A program made the position numbers and the translations under genes. Under the pieces are notes generated by a model. It was not told where the DNA came from, ran no database searches, and was given only the letters and a program-made list of their open reading frames with translations. From an uncultured Acholeplasmataceae bacterium (GTDB lineage: Bacteria; Bacillota_I; Bacilli_A; Acholeplasmatales; Acholeplasmataceae): a stretch of 44,045 nt of DNA. How positions within the stretch are numbered: the first letter of the stretch is position 1; every line of letters starts with the position of its first letter. The DNA is taken from contig CAKMKF010000071.1 of the NCBI GenBank assembly GCA_927439925.1, positions 1-44,045 of the forward strand, given 5' to 3'. Shown here piece by piece: positions 1-10,443 of the stretch.

Positions 1-216
1 AATGACTTGCTGCAACCAAATGGTTTTTTGTATACGGTGAATGTCCAGAAAAAGTAATGAAGAAACTAAACAATGACAATAAAATGTTTGACACTATATT
101 TTATACTTCTGCTAGAGACTATATGTTTATAGATAACGCACCATTCTTTAGTTTCGTCATTACTTTTTCTGGACATTCACCGTATACAAAAAACCATTTG
201 GTTGCAGCAAGTCATT
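1..216. repeat. Perfect 60-bp inverted repeat (arms 1-60 and 157-216, 96-bp loop) at the window edge
   Basis: Reverse complement of 157-216 equals 1-60 base for base; a further 13/16 match adjoins (61-76 vs revcomp 141-156). Confidence 0.95.
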
Positions 217-764
217 TAGAGAAGATAGAAGATTATTATGGCGATACAATACCTGAATCAATAAAGTATTATCTAGCTACTCAATTAGAATTAGATGAAA
301 TGATTGGAATGTTACTAGAAGATTTAGATAGTCAAGGTATTCTTGATGATACCGTCATTTTGTTATCAGGAGATCATTACCCATATACAATGAATCAAGA
401 TATTTATGAATCCTATACAGGCATAACAGAGTATCATTTAAAACATAAAGGAAATCTTTATATATGGAGTAATGGATTGTTAAATCAAGATGTAACAGCA
501 CTTTCCACTTCATTTGATATTCTACCGATGATTAACAACATGTTTGGCCTAGAAGGAAATTATAATCATTATATAGGCAATGACATCTTTGGGACATCAG
601 GCAATTTCGTATTATATAAGAATTACGCACTTTTTGATGGATCAAATTACATGATGCTGGAAGACTCATCAATTGATGGAAACGGATTAATGGTTCAAGC
701 AACACTTTATTATCAAGTATCGAAGAAAATTCTAAGAACCAATTATTTTAAGTTCAATGGATAG
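61..764 (+). CDS. LTA synthase/sulfatase-family protein, C-terminal part (5' end missing or replaced by fold-back)
   Basis: Motifs APFFSFVITFSGHSPYT and DDTVILLSGDHYPY, followed by the typical sulfatase C-terminal region; ORF track starts at 57 inside the inverted repeat. Confidence 0.7.
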
Positions 765-771
765 AGGTGAA

Positions 772-1782
772 ATGATGAAAATAATCATTGTCGGTGGTAC
801 TGGTTTACTTGGTTCTGCAGCTGCTAAATTAATGATTGAAAATGGCCATGAAGTTGAAGCACTATCTCTTCCACCAATCCCAAGTGAACTTGATCTTCCT
901 AAAGAAATGATTATTCATTTAAACAACTATACAACGATGAGTGATCTTGAAATTGAAAGTATTTTTAAAGAAAAAGATGCCTTCGTTTTTGCTGCTGGAG
1001 TTGATGAAAGAGTTGAGTTTGAAGCACCTGTTTACAAAGCATACGAAATGTATAATATTAAGCCTTTAGAACGCATGCTGAAAATAGCTAAAAAGGTTGG
1101 GATAAAACATGCAGTCATTCTAGGTTCATACTTCTCTTACTTTGCAAAACTGTGGAAACATATGGATTTAGAAAAACATCATCCATATATAAGAAGCAGA
1201 CTAGAACAAGAACGTGTTTCTCTATCTTTTGCAGATGAAAATTTCTATGTGAATGTTTTAGAATTGCCTTATATATTTGGAATCCAAAAAGGAAGAAAAC
1301 CGGTTTGGTCGATCTTTATTGAACAGTTCGAAAAACCAAAAACTATTTTGTTTCCAAAGGGTGGAACTAGCATGGTTACAGTCCATCAAGTTGCGCATGC
1401 AATTTACCATTCACTTCTTTATGGAGAAATGAAAAAATGCTATCCAATCGGATATTTTAATATGAAATGGAAAGTACTCATCAAAAAGGTTTTAAATGCA
1501 ATGGAAATGCCAAATAAGAAAGTCATAACTGTCCCAAACTTTTTAGCTTTAATTGGCTTTGTTAGGCTAAATAAAGAATATAAGAAAAAAGGAATAGAAC
1601 CAGGGTTATCCCCAATTCAATTCCTTAAATTAATGTCTAAAAAAACATTCATTTCTAGTGATTTGTCTCATCAATTAAAGCTACCAAATGATGATATAAA
1701 TCAAGCAATATTTGATTCAATTTCATATGCATATCAAATTCATCAAACAAATTTGGATGTGCTTGAAATGAAGGCTAAATGA
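772..1782 (+). CDS. NAD(P)-dependent epimerase/dehydratase-like (extended SDR) protein
   Basis: N-terminal MKIIIVGGTGLLGSAAAKLMIENGHEV Rossmann motif; RBS agaggtg before ATG 772/775, so the upstream ORF start at 757 is less likely. Confidence 0.75.
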   Translation: MMKIIIVGGTGLLGSAAAKLMIENGHEVEALSLPPIPSELDLPKEMIIHLNNYTTMSDLEIESIFKEKDAFVFAAGVDERVEFEAPVYKAYEMYNIKPLERMLKIAKKVGIKHAVILGSYFSYFAKLWKHMDLEKHHPYIRSRLEQERVSLSFADENFYVNVLELPYIFGIQKGRKPVWSIFIEQFEKPKTILFPKGGTSMVTVHQVAHAIYHSLLYGEMKKCYPIGYFNMKWKVLIKKVLNAMEMPNKKVITVPNFLALIGFVRLNKEYKKKGIEPGLSPIQFLKLMSKKTFISSDLSHQLKLPNDDINQAIFDSISYAYQIHQTNLDVLEMKAK

Positions 1783-1785
1783 TTG

Positions 1786-2634
1786 TTATTTGTTCACAAT
1801 TCTAGGCATTTCAGTCAGTGTAAAATTCGCTGAGTTAATGCGGTAAGTGTTTGTTCCATCACCTTCAATTTGCTCAGGATTGGTGAAATAGAGTTCACTA
1901 TTTCCTTTAACCTTAACATTGAGTAAACTGGTTATATTAATATAAATTTTGATTTTTGAAAAGATATTAATTAAGCTTGGATTATAGAAAACACTGTTAT
2001 TTTTGATAACCAAATTAATGATAACATTGTTTCTTTTTGTATGCTCATTATAAAGTAAAAATGCTCTACTTTCGTGCTCTGAAGGAGGTGTAATAAACTC
2101 GTAATTTACACCATTTCTTTCGAATCTTAGTTTATCAAAAGTGATACTAGAAATAATCTTTCCTTCAATGACACGGAATGGAATTTTTACTGAAACAAAT
2201 CGATAGTTTTCTGGATGGTTATAGACATCTTCTTCATTTAAATCCTCTTCAATCATATGAAAAATCATACTTCTTCTTTGCACAAGTCTTTCTACATATC
2301 TTTCTGATTCTGCATAGATTAGCATACGATCCATAAACTCAATAATTGAGTAATTTGAAGAAGCAAATTGTTGTTCCCGAAATAACTCTGCACGACGGTT
2401 TGTATCATCATTGATTTTACCTACCGTTCTATTATGTAGTAAGATTAGCAAGCTAAAAAGCATACTCGATAAGAATGACGCAAACGCAACAAAGACAGTT
2501 GCGACACGAATACCGATGACATTAAACATCTGGTCAAGTTCATCACCATAAAGGAGCATTAATACAGCTACGAGGAATACCGTAGATCCAGCTAGTCCCA
2601 TTACATATATAATTATATTCTTACCGTTTTTCAC
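1786..2634 (-). CDS. Hypothetical protein with two N-terminal TM segments
   Basis: Intact 282-aa ORF, two hydrophobic N-terminal stretches; no family recognised. Confidence 0.6.
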   Translation of the reverse strand: MKNGKNIIIYVMGLAGSTVFLVAVLMLLYGDELDQMFNVIGIRVATVFVAFASFLSSMLFSLLILLHNRTVGKINDDTNRRAELFREQQFASSNYSIIEFMDRMLIYAESERYVERLVQRRSMIFHMIEEDLNEEDVYNHPENYRFVSVKIPFRVIEGKIISSITFDKLRFERNGVNYEFITPPSEHESRAFLLYNEHTKRNNVIINLVIKNNSVFYNPSLINIFSKIKIYINITSLLNVKVKGNSELYFTNPEQIEGDGTNTYRINSANFTLTEMPRIVNK

Positions 2635-2723
2635 TCAATTCACTAACTTTCTTAATAATCTTGTTCTCATATTATATCACCAATTCATAAAAAATAAGCA
2701 ATAGTTATGTTATGAAAACAAAC

Positions 2724-2752
2724 TTGACATTTTTCATGAAAAGACTTATAAT
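2724..2752 (+). promoter_or_regulatory. Sigma-70/SigA-type promoter of the glp operon
   Basis: TTGACA (2724-2729), 17 bp, TATAAT (2747-2752): perfect consensus. Confidence 0.85.
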
Positions 2753-2772
2753 CAAAGTGTAACTTAAGAAAA

Positions 2773-2823
2773 GCCAAGAGAGTTAGAGCGAGGTCAAAAA
2801 ATGCTGATTCATTAGCCTTTTTG
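2773..2823 (+). promoter_or_regulatory. Putative GlpP-responsive leader (ccaagagag motif plus imperfect hairpin) upstream of glpP
   Basis: CCAAGAGAG at 2774-2782 followed by imperfect stem caaaaaatgct-gattcatt-agcctttttg; shares the motif with the leader at 3425. Confidence 0.5.
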
Positions 2824-2857
2824 CTTTGCTATTTGTTTTAAATAAGGAGGGTTCTAT

Positions 2858-3397
2858 ATGAATCAACAAGTCATTCCTGCGATTAGTAATTATGCTGACT
2901 TTAAGAAGTTTATATCACTTCCATTAACATATGGTATCCTGATGAATTTTCAACTTGCACAACTTCCAGATTTAATAAAAATCATGAAGGATAATAAGAA
3001 AAAGGTCTTCATACATTCCGAATTAATTAAAGGTCTTTCTGCTGATGAGTTTGGAGCAATCTATTTAATTCAGACTCTAGAAGTTGATGGAATCATTTCA
3101 TCTAAACCTAAAGTCATTGAGATTTGTAAAAAAAGAGGAGTTACTGGAGTATTTCGATTCTTCTTAAAAGATTCGATATCCTTACGCCAAAGTCTGGACT
3201 TAACAGAAAAATTATCTCCAGATTATTTAGAAATACTTCCTGCATTATCCACCGAAATTATTCCAGATATCAGAAAGTACACAAATGCTAAAATATGGAT
3301 GGGTGGGCTAATTAAAGATAAAAACCAAATTTTGAAATGTTTAAGTGCCGGTGCAGTGGCAGTAACATCTAGTAACCCTGAATTCTGGATTTTGTAA
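2858..3397 (+). CDS. glpP: Glycerol-3-phosphate responsive antiterminator GlpP
   Basis: 179 aa, GlpP-family features (VFIHSELIKGLSADEFG, DGIISSKPKVIE, KIWMGGLIKDKNQILKCLSAGAVAVTSSNPEFW); aaggagg RBS; adjacent glycerol genes. Confidence 0.9.
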   Translation: MNQQVIPAISNYADFKKFISLPLTYGILMNFQLAQLPDLIKIMKDNKKKVFIHSELIKGLSADEFGAIYLIQTLEVDGIISSKPKVIEICKKRGVTGVFRFFLKDSISLRQSLDLTEKLSPDYLEILPALSTEIIPDIRKYTNAKIWMGGLIKDKNQILKCLSAGAVAVTSSNPEFWIL

Positions 3398-3422
3398 GTA
3401 AAAACAATTTAATCAAAAAAGA

Positions 3423-3470
3423 GACCAAGAGAGAAAAAATAATATAAATTTGTTTTTTCTCTTTTTAAAT
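3423..3470 (+). promoter_or_regulatory. Attenuator: intrinsic terminator overlapped by ccaagagag motif, putative GlpP antitermination target
   Basis: CCAAGAGAG (3425-3433) overlaps the 5' arm of hairpin agagaaaaaa (3430-3439)/ttttttctct (3453-3462), then a T run. Confidence 0.6.
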
Positions 3471-3485
3471 TTTTAGGAGGCTATT

Positions 3486-4928
3486 ATGATCTATGATTAC
3501 GTAATAATTGGTTCAGGTATTATTGGTTCTTGTGTCGCAAGAGAACTATCGAAGTATCAAACAAAAGTCTTAGTTTTAGAAAAAGAAAATGATGCTGCGA
3601 ACGGTCAAACCATTGCGAACAGTGCGATTATCCATTCAGGCCACGATCCAAAGGAAAATACACTAAAATCAAAGCTATGTGTAGAAGGTAATAAAATGTA
3701 TGACAAAATGGAAAGTGAATTATCAATACCACTCTTAAGGACTGGTGGTTTTGTTGTTGCTAGAGGTGCTGATGAAGAAAAACTGCTTGAATCCTTATAT
3801 CAAAGAGGATTAAGTAATGGTGTTTTAGATATGTCTATTTTGAATTTTGATGAGGCTAAAAAACTTGAACCACTGTTAACTAAAGATGCTACTAAAATCT
3901 TATCTCTTCCCTCTACTAAGGTCACATATCCATGGGAAGTAGCTTTTGCATGTTTAGAAAATGCAATTAAAAATGGTGTTTCTTTTGAAAAGAATAGCGA
4001 AGTTACCGGTATAAAAAAAGTTGATGATATTTTCATCCTTGAAATTAATTATAAAACTCAAGTTCAAGCAAGAAATGTTATAAATGCAGCTGGTGTCTTT
4101 GCAGATCAAATAGCTTATATGATTGAAAAAGACATCAAATATCAAATTAAACCAAGAAAAGGAGAGTATCTAGTTTTAGATAGAAAAGCTAAAAATTTAT
4201 ATAATCACGTTCTTTATGCACTTCCAACAAGTCAAGGAAAAGGTGTCTTGGTTGTACCTCAAGTTCATGGAAATGTCTTAATTGGTCCTACTTCTTCACT
4301 TCTTGATGACAAATCATTAGTTTCTAATACATCAAGTGGTATAAAACAAATTCAAACAGACGTCAAAAGATTAGTAGATCATGTCCCTTATGAACTGAAC
4401 ATCAGAACTTTTGCAGGTATTCGAGCATCTTCAACATTTGAGGATTTTTATATAAAGGAATCAATTGAGTATAAAGGATTCTATCATGTAGCAGGTATTG
4501 ATTCTCCTGGGTTAACTGCAGCACCTGCAATAGCGAAATATCTTATAGAACAAGTCATCAGTGAGAAACTAATCAAAAATGAAAACTTTGATCCTATACG
4601 TTTGAAAAAGAAAACATTTTATAAGATGAAAGATGAAGAAATGAAAAAAGCAATTCAAGAGAATAAAGCGTATGGAAATATAATATGCAAATGCGAAAAA
4701 ATTACTGAAGCTGAAATCGTCGATGCAATCCATTCAACAATAGGTAATGATACCATTAAAGGAATAAGGAAACGCGCGCGCGCGGGAAGTGGGCTTTGTC
4801 AAGGTGGATATTGTGAGGGTTTAGTATTAAAAATTATTGCTAGAGAAACCAAACAACCACTTAATCAAATTAACTATTATAGTCTAGATACACCTATCTT
4901 AGTTAAAGAAACGAAGGTGAAATCATGA
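3486..4928 (+). CDS. FAD-dependent oxidoreductase, GlpA-like glycerol-3-phosphate dehydrogenase with C-terminal BFD-like [2Fe-2S] domain
   Basis: N-terminal YDYVIIGSGIIGSCVARELS FAD motif; C-terminal IICKCEKITEAEI...GSGLCQGGYC cysteine motif; operon with glpP and glpK. Confidence 0.85.
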   Translation: MIYDYVIIGSGIIGSCVARELSKYQTKVLVLEKENDAANGQTIANSAIIHSGHDPKENTLKSKLCVEGNKMYDKMESELSIPLLRTGGFVVARGADEEKLLESLYQRGLSNGVLDMSILNFDEAKKLEPLLTKDATKILSLPSTKVTYPWEVAFACLENAIKNGVSFEKNSEVTGIKKVDDIFILEINYKTQVQARNVINAAGVFADQIAYMIEKDIKYQIKPRKGEYLVLDRKAKNLYNHVLYALPTSQGKGVLVVPQVHGNVLIGPTSSLLDDKSLVSNTSSGIKQIQTDVKRLVDHVPYELNIRTFAGIRASSTFEDFYIKESIEYKGFYHVAGIDSPGLTAAPAIAKYLIEQVISEKLIKNENFDPIRLKKKTFYKMKDEEMKKAIQENKAYGNIICKCEKITEAEIVDAIHSTIGNDTIKGIRKRARAGSGLCQGGYCEGLVLKIIARETKQPLNQINYYSLDTPILVKETKVKS

Positions 4929-6181
4929 GAGTCGATATCGCGGTTATTGGTGGAGGTGCTGCTGGTTTATCAGCAGCTCTAGAAGCTTCAAAATCGAATC
5001 TAAAGATCTTGATTATTGAAAGAGAACTAGAATTAGGTGGAATATTAAACCAATGTATTCATACAGGTTTTGGTTTAGAAGTTTTTCATGAAGAACTAAC
5101 TGGACCAGAATATGCAGCTAGATTTATTGATCTATTAAGAGATAAAAACATAACTGTCATGCTTCACACAACAGTTGTTGATATCGTAAAAAATGAAGAT
5201 TTTGAAATTAAAACATCGAGTTTAAAAAATGGACTAAAAATTATAGAAGCAAGAGCAGTGATCCTATCAAGTGGTTGTTATGAAAGAACTCGAGGTGCAT
5301 TAATGATTCCTGGTGAAAGACCAAAAGGAATCATGTCTGCAGGAACTGCACAAAGATATTTAAATATAGATGGATACTTAGTTGGAAAAGATGTTTTCAT
5401 TTTAGGAAGTGGAGATATTGGATTAATCATGGCTAGACGAATGACTTTAGAAGGTGCTAAAGTTCATGGAGTTGCAGAAATTATGAGCCACTCTAATGGA
5501 CTGAACAGAAATATAGCCCAATGTCTAGAAGATTTTGATATTCCTTTATATCTATCACACACAGTGACAGATATTAAAGGAACGAACAGTTTAGAAGAGA
5601 TAACAATTTCTGAAGTGGATCAAGACTATAAACCTATAATCGGAACTGAAAAAGTTTTTAAAGTGGACACACTTCTACTCTCTGTAGGTTTAATTCCTGA
5701 TATTCAGTTATTTGAGTCATTATCGATAGAAACAAGTAAAATGACTAAAAGTGCACTCGTGAATCAACATTATCAAACAAATATTGATGGACTTTTTGTT
5801 TGTGGTAATGCACTCCATGTTCATGATCTTGTTGATTGGGTAACTAAAGAAAGTGAGCTCGTTGGATTAAAGGCTATGCATTATTGTCTAAATGAGCATC
5901 AAGTCATAAAAGATGAGAAACCAATTCATTTAGGACAATATATCCGCTATACTGTACCACATAAAATTGACTTTAATCAGTTAAGTGAACCTTTTGAAAT
6001 TTCATTTCGCAGTACAATAAAAATGGAAAAAGGTATTTTTAAAATTATTCAAAACGGAAAAGTGATTCGAACAAAAAAAGCGAAATATATCGCACCAGCA
6101 GAAATGGAGAAAATTTTGATCAAGCCATCTGATTTTCTATCAAAAGATGAGATATCTATCGAATTGGAGGAAATTATATGA
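4925..6181 (+). CDS. NAD(P)/FAD-dependent oxidoreductase partner of the GlpA-like protein
   Basis: MRVDIAVIGGGAAGLSAALEA, GCYERTRGALMIPGERP, second Rossmann VFILGSGDIGL; 4-bp overlap with upstream gene. Confidence 0.85.
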   Translation: MRVDIAVIGGGAAGLSAALEASKSNLKILIIERELELGGILNQCIHTGFGLEVFHEELTGPEYAARFIDLLRDKNITVMLHTTVVDIVKNEDFEIKTSSLKNGLKIIEARAVILSSGCYERTRGALMIPGERPKGIMSAGTAQRYLNIDGYLVGKDVFILGSGDIGLIMARRMTLEGAKVHGVAEIMSHSNGLNRNIAQCLEDFDIPLYLSHTVTDIKGTNSLEEITISEVDQDYKPIIGTEKVFKVDTLLLSVGLIPDIQLFESLSIETSKMTKSALVNQHYQTNIDGLFVCGNALHVHDLVDWVTKESELVGLKAMHYCLNEHQVIKDEKPIHLGQYIRYTVPHKIDFNQLSEPFEISFRSTIKMEKGIFKIIQNGKVIRTKKAKYIAPAEMEKILIKPSDFLSKDEISIELEEII

Positions 6182-6522
6182 AGAAAATGACTTGCATAGT
6201 TTGTCCAGTGGGTTGCCATTTGATCATTGATGAACATCTCAAGGTTTCTGGGAATAAATGCCCAAAAGGTGAAAACTATGCACTTATAGAGATGAAAGAT
6301 CCAAAAAGAGTATTGACTACTACTGTAAGAACAATCAGTTTATTAAATCCTCGTCTACCAGTAAAAACCAACCATCCTATACCTAAAAAGCTACTTTTTC
6401 AGGCACTTAACGAAATAAATGAAATTATCATCTCTAAAGATGTTAAAATAGGAGATGTAATCATATCGAATATTTTAAACACCGATACTGACATTATCGC
6501 AACAAAATCATTAAGTATCTAA
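6178..6522 (+). CDS. DUF1667 domain-containing protein
   Basis: 114 aa, MTCIVCPVGCHLII...VSGNKCPKGENYALIEMKDPKRVLTTTVRT; conserved position after the two oxidoreductases. Confidence 0.85.
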   Translation: MKKMTCIVCPVGCHLIIDEHLKVSGNKCPKGENYALIEMKDPKRVLTTTVRTISLLNPRLPVKTNHPIPKKLLFQALNEINEIIISKDVKIGDVIISNILNTDTDIIATKSLSI

Positions 6523-6528
6523 ATCTAA

Positions 6529-8037
<1,509 letters not shown>

Positions 8038-8048
8038 AAAGTGTGAAT

Positions 8049-8078
8049 TTGGTTCAATTCTTAAAATAGGTTTATAAT
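8049..8078 (+). promoter_or_regulatory. Promoter for Rieske-type gene
   Basis: TTGGTT (8049-8054), 18 bp, TATAAT (8073-8078). Confidence 0.5.
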
Positions 8079-8105
8079 ACTTATATAGAGGGATGGAGGG
8101 TTCAT

Positions 8106-8429
8106 ATGTTACATTATGCATTAGAATATAACGATTTAGTTAACGAATTTAAGAAAAAAGTTGTGATTGAAGGTACACCTATTATGTTAGCTTTACTCGC
8201 AGATAAAGTATATGCCATTCAAGACAAATGTACACATTTAGGTGGTTCTCTATCTAAAGGTGTTGTTGAAAACACAGAAGTGAAATGCAGATTGCATGGA
8301 GCGAAGTTTGATTTAAAAACTGGAAATGTGGTAGATAAAGCACATATTGGTTTCATCAAAATGCCTACGAAAAAAGCTAAAACATTTAGAACTGAAATTG
8401 TAGATGGTAAAGTTTTTATTGAAATATAG
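8106..8429 (+). CDS. Rieske [2Fe-2S] domain protein
   Basis: CTHLGG (CxH) and CRLHGAKFDLKTG (CxxH) Rieske ligand motifs; 107 aa. Confidence 0.9.
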   Translation: MLHYALEYNDLVNEFKKKVVIEGTPIMLALLADKVYAIQDKCTHLGGSLSKGVVENTEVKCRLHGAKFDLKTGNVVDKAHIGFIKMPTKKAKTFRTEIVDGKVFIEI

Positions 8430-8629
8430 GTCATCATAGAGAAAGTAGGCATGTTAATCCATGTCTATTTTTATATAAGAATTTTTTGACTTTTCGAAGT
8501 GAAAGGTATCTATGCAAAAAAACAAACCTCACCAAAAATGGATTGGTTGTTTCTTTAATAGTACCTGTTCTCTTATTAAGCTATGATTTAGTGTCTAGTT
8601 AATATATCTTTTGGATTCTTATACTAAAC

Positions 8630-9202
8630 TTACGAGTAAATAGTAGTAATATCTTTTGCTTTCTTTCGTGGTTTAGGTTGATTCTTAGATTCAACATAAC
8701 CAACCATAATCAATCCAGCAATGATTTCATTAGTGTTTAGACCAAGAATTTCTTTAAAAAGATCTGACTCTATGTACTTAGGTGTTTTCCAAAAACTACC
8801 ATAACCTTGTTCTTCTAATAATAGTAAAAAGTTTTGAATAACTGCTGATATTGCTTGTAGATCTTCAAGTTCATCAGCATAATCAGTATTTTTAGGCATA
8901 ACAAATGTAACAACCATTGGAGCTTGGAATACCTTCTCCATGTTTTTTTTTATGTCGTCTTTCTGTTCTTCTTTAACTTCATTAAGGTAGTTCTTTAAAA
9001 AATTCGCTTTACCACTACCTTCCAAAATGATAAATCTCCAGGGTTCTCTCATTTTATGATTAGGTGCGTAAACAGAATAATCAAGAAGTTCAATAATATG
9101 ATCAGTCTCAACTTTAGTGGATGTAAACTTATTACTACTGACTCTATTTCTAATAATATCTTTTAAAATCACGTTAACATCTCCTTCAGTTCTATCATAC
9201 AT
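8630..9202 (-). CDS. Nitroreductase family protein
   Basis: R-x-S start region (NRVSSNKFT), APNHKMREPWRFIILEG, late GLIMVGY motif. Confidence 0.85.
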   Translation of the reverse strand: MYDRTEGDVNVILKDIIRNRVSSNKFTSTKVETDHIIELLDYSVYAPNHKMREPWRFIILEGSGKANFLKNYLNEVKEEQKDDIKKNMEKVFQAPMVVTFVMPKNTDYADELEDLQAISAVIQNFLLLLEEQGYGSFWKTPKYIESDLFKEILGLNTNEIIAGLIMVGYVESKNQPKPRKKAKDITTIYS

Positions 9203-9249
9203 CTAAAATCGTTTTATTTCAAAGTACTTGTATTTTGTGCACGAAAAAA

Positions 9250-9284
9250 AGAGTAAAAGGAAAAGAGGCTATCCCTTTTACTCT
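9250..9284 (-). terminator. Intrinsic terminator after 9307-9726
   Basis: Perfect 11-bp arms agagtaaaagg (9250-9260)/ccttttactct (9274-9284), T run on minus strand. Confidence 0.8.
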
Positions 9285-9306
9285 AAGGGAGTAATGCAGT
9301 ATTTTA

Positions 9307-9726
9307 TTAGATGATACGTTTCGGGTGAAGAGGATTCCCTTGTGTCTCTTGAAATAGTTTGTCGCGAACCATGTCAAGAGCTGCTGTAATCAGCATGAAA
9401 AGGAGTGCCATGAGAATTGAAAATTGTAAGTTGAAACTTACAAAAGCGTACATAACAAAACTTACTGCAACTAAAACATACAGAAAATGCATTATTTTGC
9501 TTAATCTAGGTTTATACATACCAAGTTTATTGAAGCCTTCTTCTTGAAGAACTACAACAAAGACGATAAAAAGTATATAACCTATCATTCCTCCATAGAG
9601 AAATAGCAAGGATGTATTGTGGGTGGAATCATGACTTGGCATGATTACATCAATTAATCTTCCACCAAGAATATAAATGGTGACAAAGATTCCAATGATA
9701 AGACTAAATTTAATTATGTTTTTCAT
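9307..9726 (-). CDS. Hypothetical small membrane protein
   Basis: 139 aa, about four hydrophobic segments. Confidence 0.6.
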   Translation of the reverse strand: MKNIIKFSLIIGIFVTIYILGGRLIDVIMPSHDSTHNTSLLFLYGGMIGYILFIVFVVVLQEEGFNKLGMYKPRLSKIMHFLYVLVAVSFVMYAFVSFNLQFSILMALLFMLITAALDMVRDKLFQETQGNPLHPKRII

Positions 9727-9794
9727 AGATGATCATATCCTTTCAAGCTACTCAATTGTGCATTATGATAGACTATTAATTCAACATATCTATT

Positions 9795-10247
9795 TTAAAC
9801 TGCAAATGTCATCATTGATTCAATTGCAAATGAGAGTATCTGAGCATAAATAATGCTAGTAAGCAATGCTAAAGCATACTCCATTCTTGAACCGTTATTG
9901 ATCATGCAGGTATTGTATTTCTCTCTAATCGACTTTCTTCTTTTCAACTGAATGTAGAAAATGAAAGGTGAAACAAATATTAAGGCTGTTATCTGATAAC
10001 TGAAATCAGTCGTGTAATGAATATACTTCAGTTTAAAAGATTCAAGCAATATGTATGAAACCCACCACATTAGAATAATGCCAATTGCTAATATACAGGA
10101 TTTGCTTTTCATATGGTCATTAATTTTGTTTGTTTCCAAATTCATTTCATGAGAATTTTTGAGATATTTATTTGTTTGATGTACTCTAAAGAGTATCCAA
10201 ATAGTTAGAAAGATGGTTATAAACCAGATCATAATTGCATATGCCAT
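9795..10247 (-). CDS. Hypothetical small membrane protein
   Basis: 150 aa, several hydrophobic segments; same strand as and downstream of the repeat-peptide gene. Confidence 0.6.
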   Translation of the reverse strand: MAYAIMIWFITIFLTIWILFRVHQTNKYLKNSHEMNLETNKINDHMKSKSCILAIGIILMWWVSYILLESFKLKYIHYTTDFSYQITALIFVSPFIFYIQLKRRKSIREKYNTCMINNGSRMEYALALLTSIIYAQILSFAIESMMTFAV

Positions 10248-10318
10248 TCAGTCAACCTCAATTTGCTCAAAATTTTCATGTATCAATGAGATGAAAGTGT
10301 TTAATAAAATTCAGTTTT

Positions 10319-10368
10319 AATTGTTGCTAAAGTATTTTTTCGAATACTGAAATACTTTTGCAATAATT
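10319..10368. repeat. Inverted repeat with 19-bp arms (17/19 match)
   Basis: aattgttgctaaagtattt (10319-10337) vs aaatacttttgcaataatt (10350-10368). Confidence 0.75.
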
Positions 10369-10443
10369 TATCAGTATCTTCTCAAAACAAATCATTTGAT
10401 ATGATATAATAAGTTTATATTTATAAAGTCCAATTTGATGAAA

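Noticed and set aside
1-216. Insertion-sequence terminal inverted repeats or hairpin telomere
   Set aside because: The loop and right arm are ordinary coding sequence of the sulfatase-type gene, no transposase, and the arm continues the normal reading frame on the right side only
3800-4145. Antisense ORFs inside the GlpA-like gene (3800-4036, 3954-4145)
   Set aside because: Lie entirely opposite a confident coding region; no RBS or recognisable family; typical shadow ORFs
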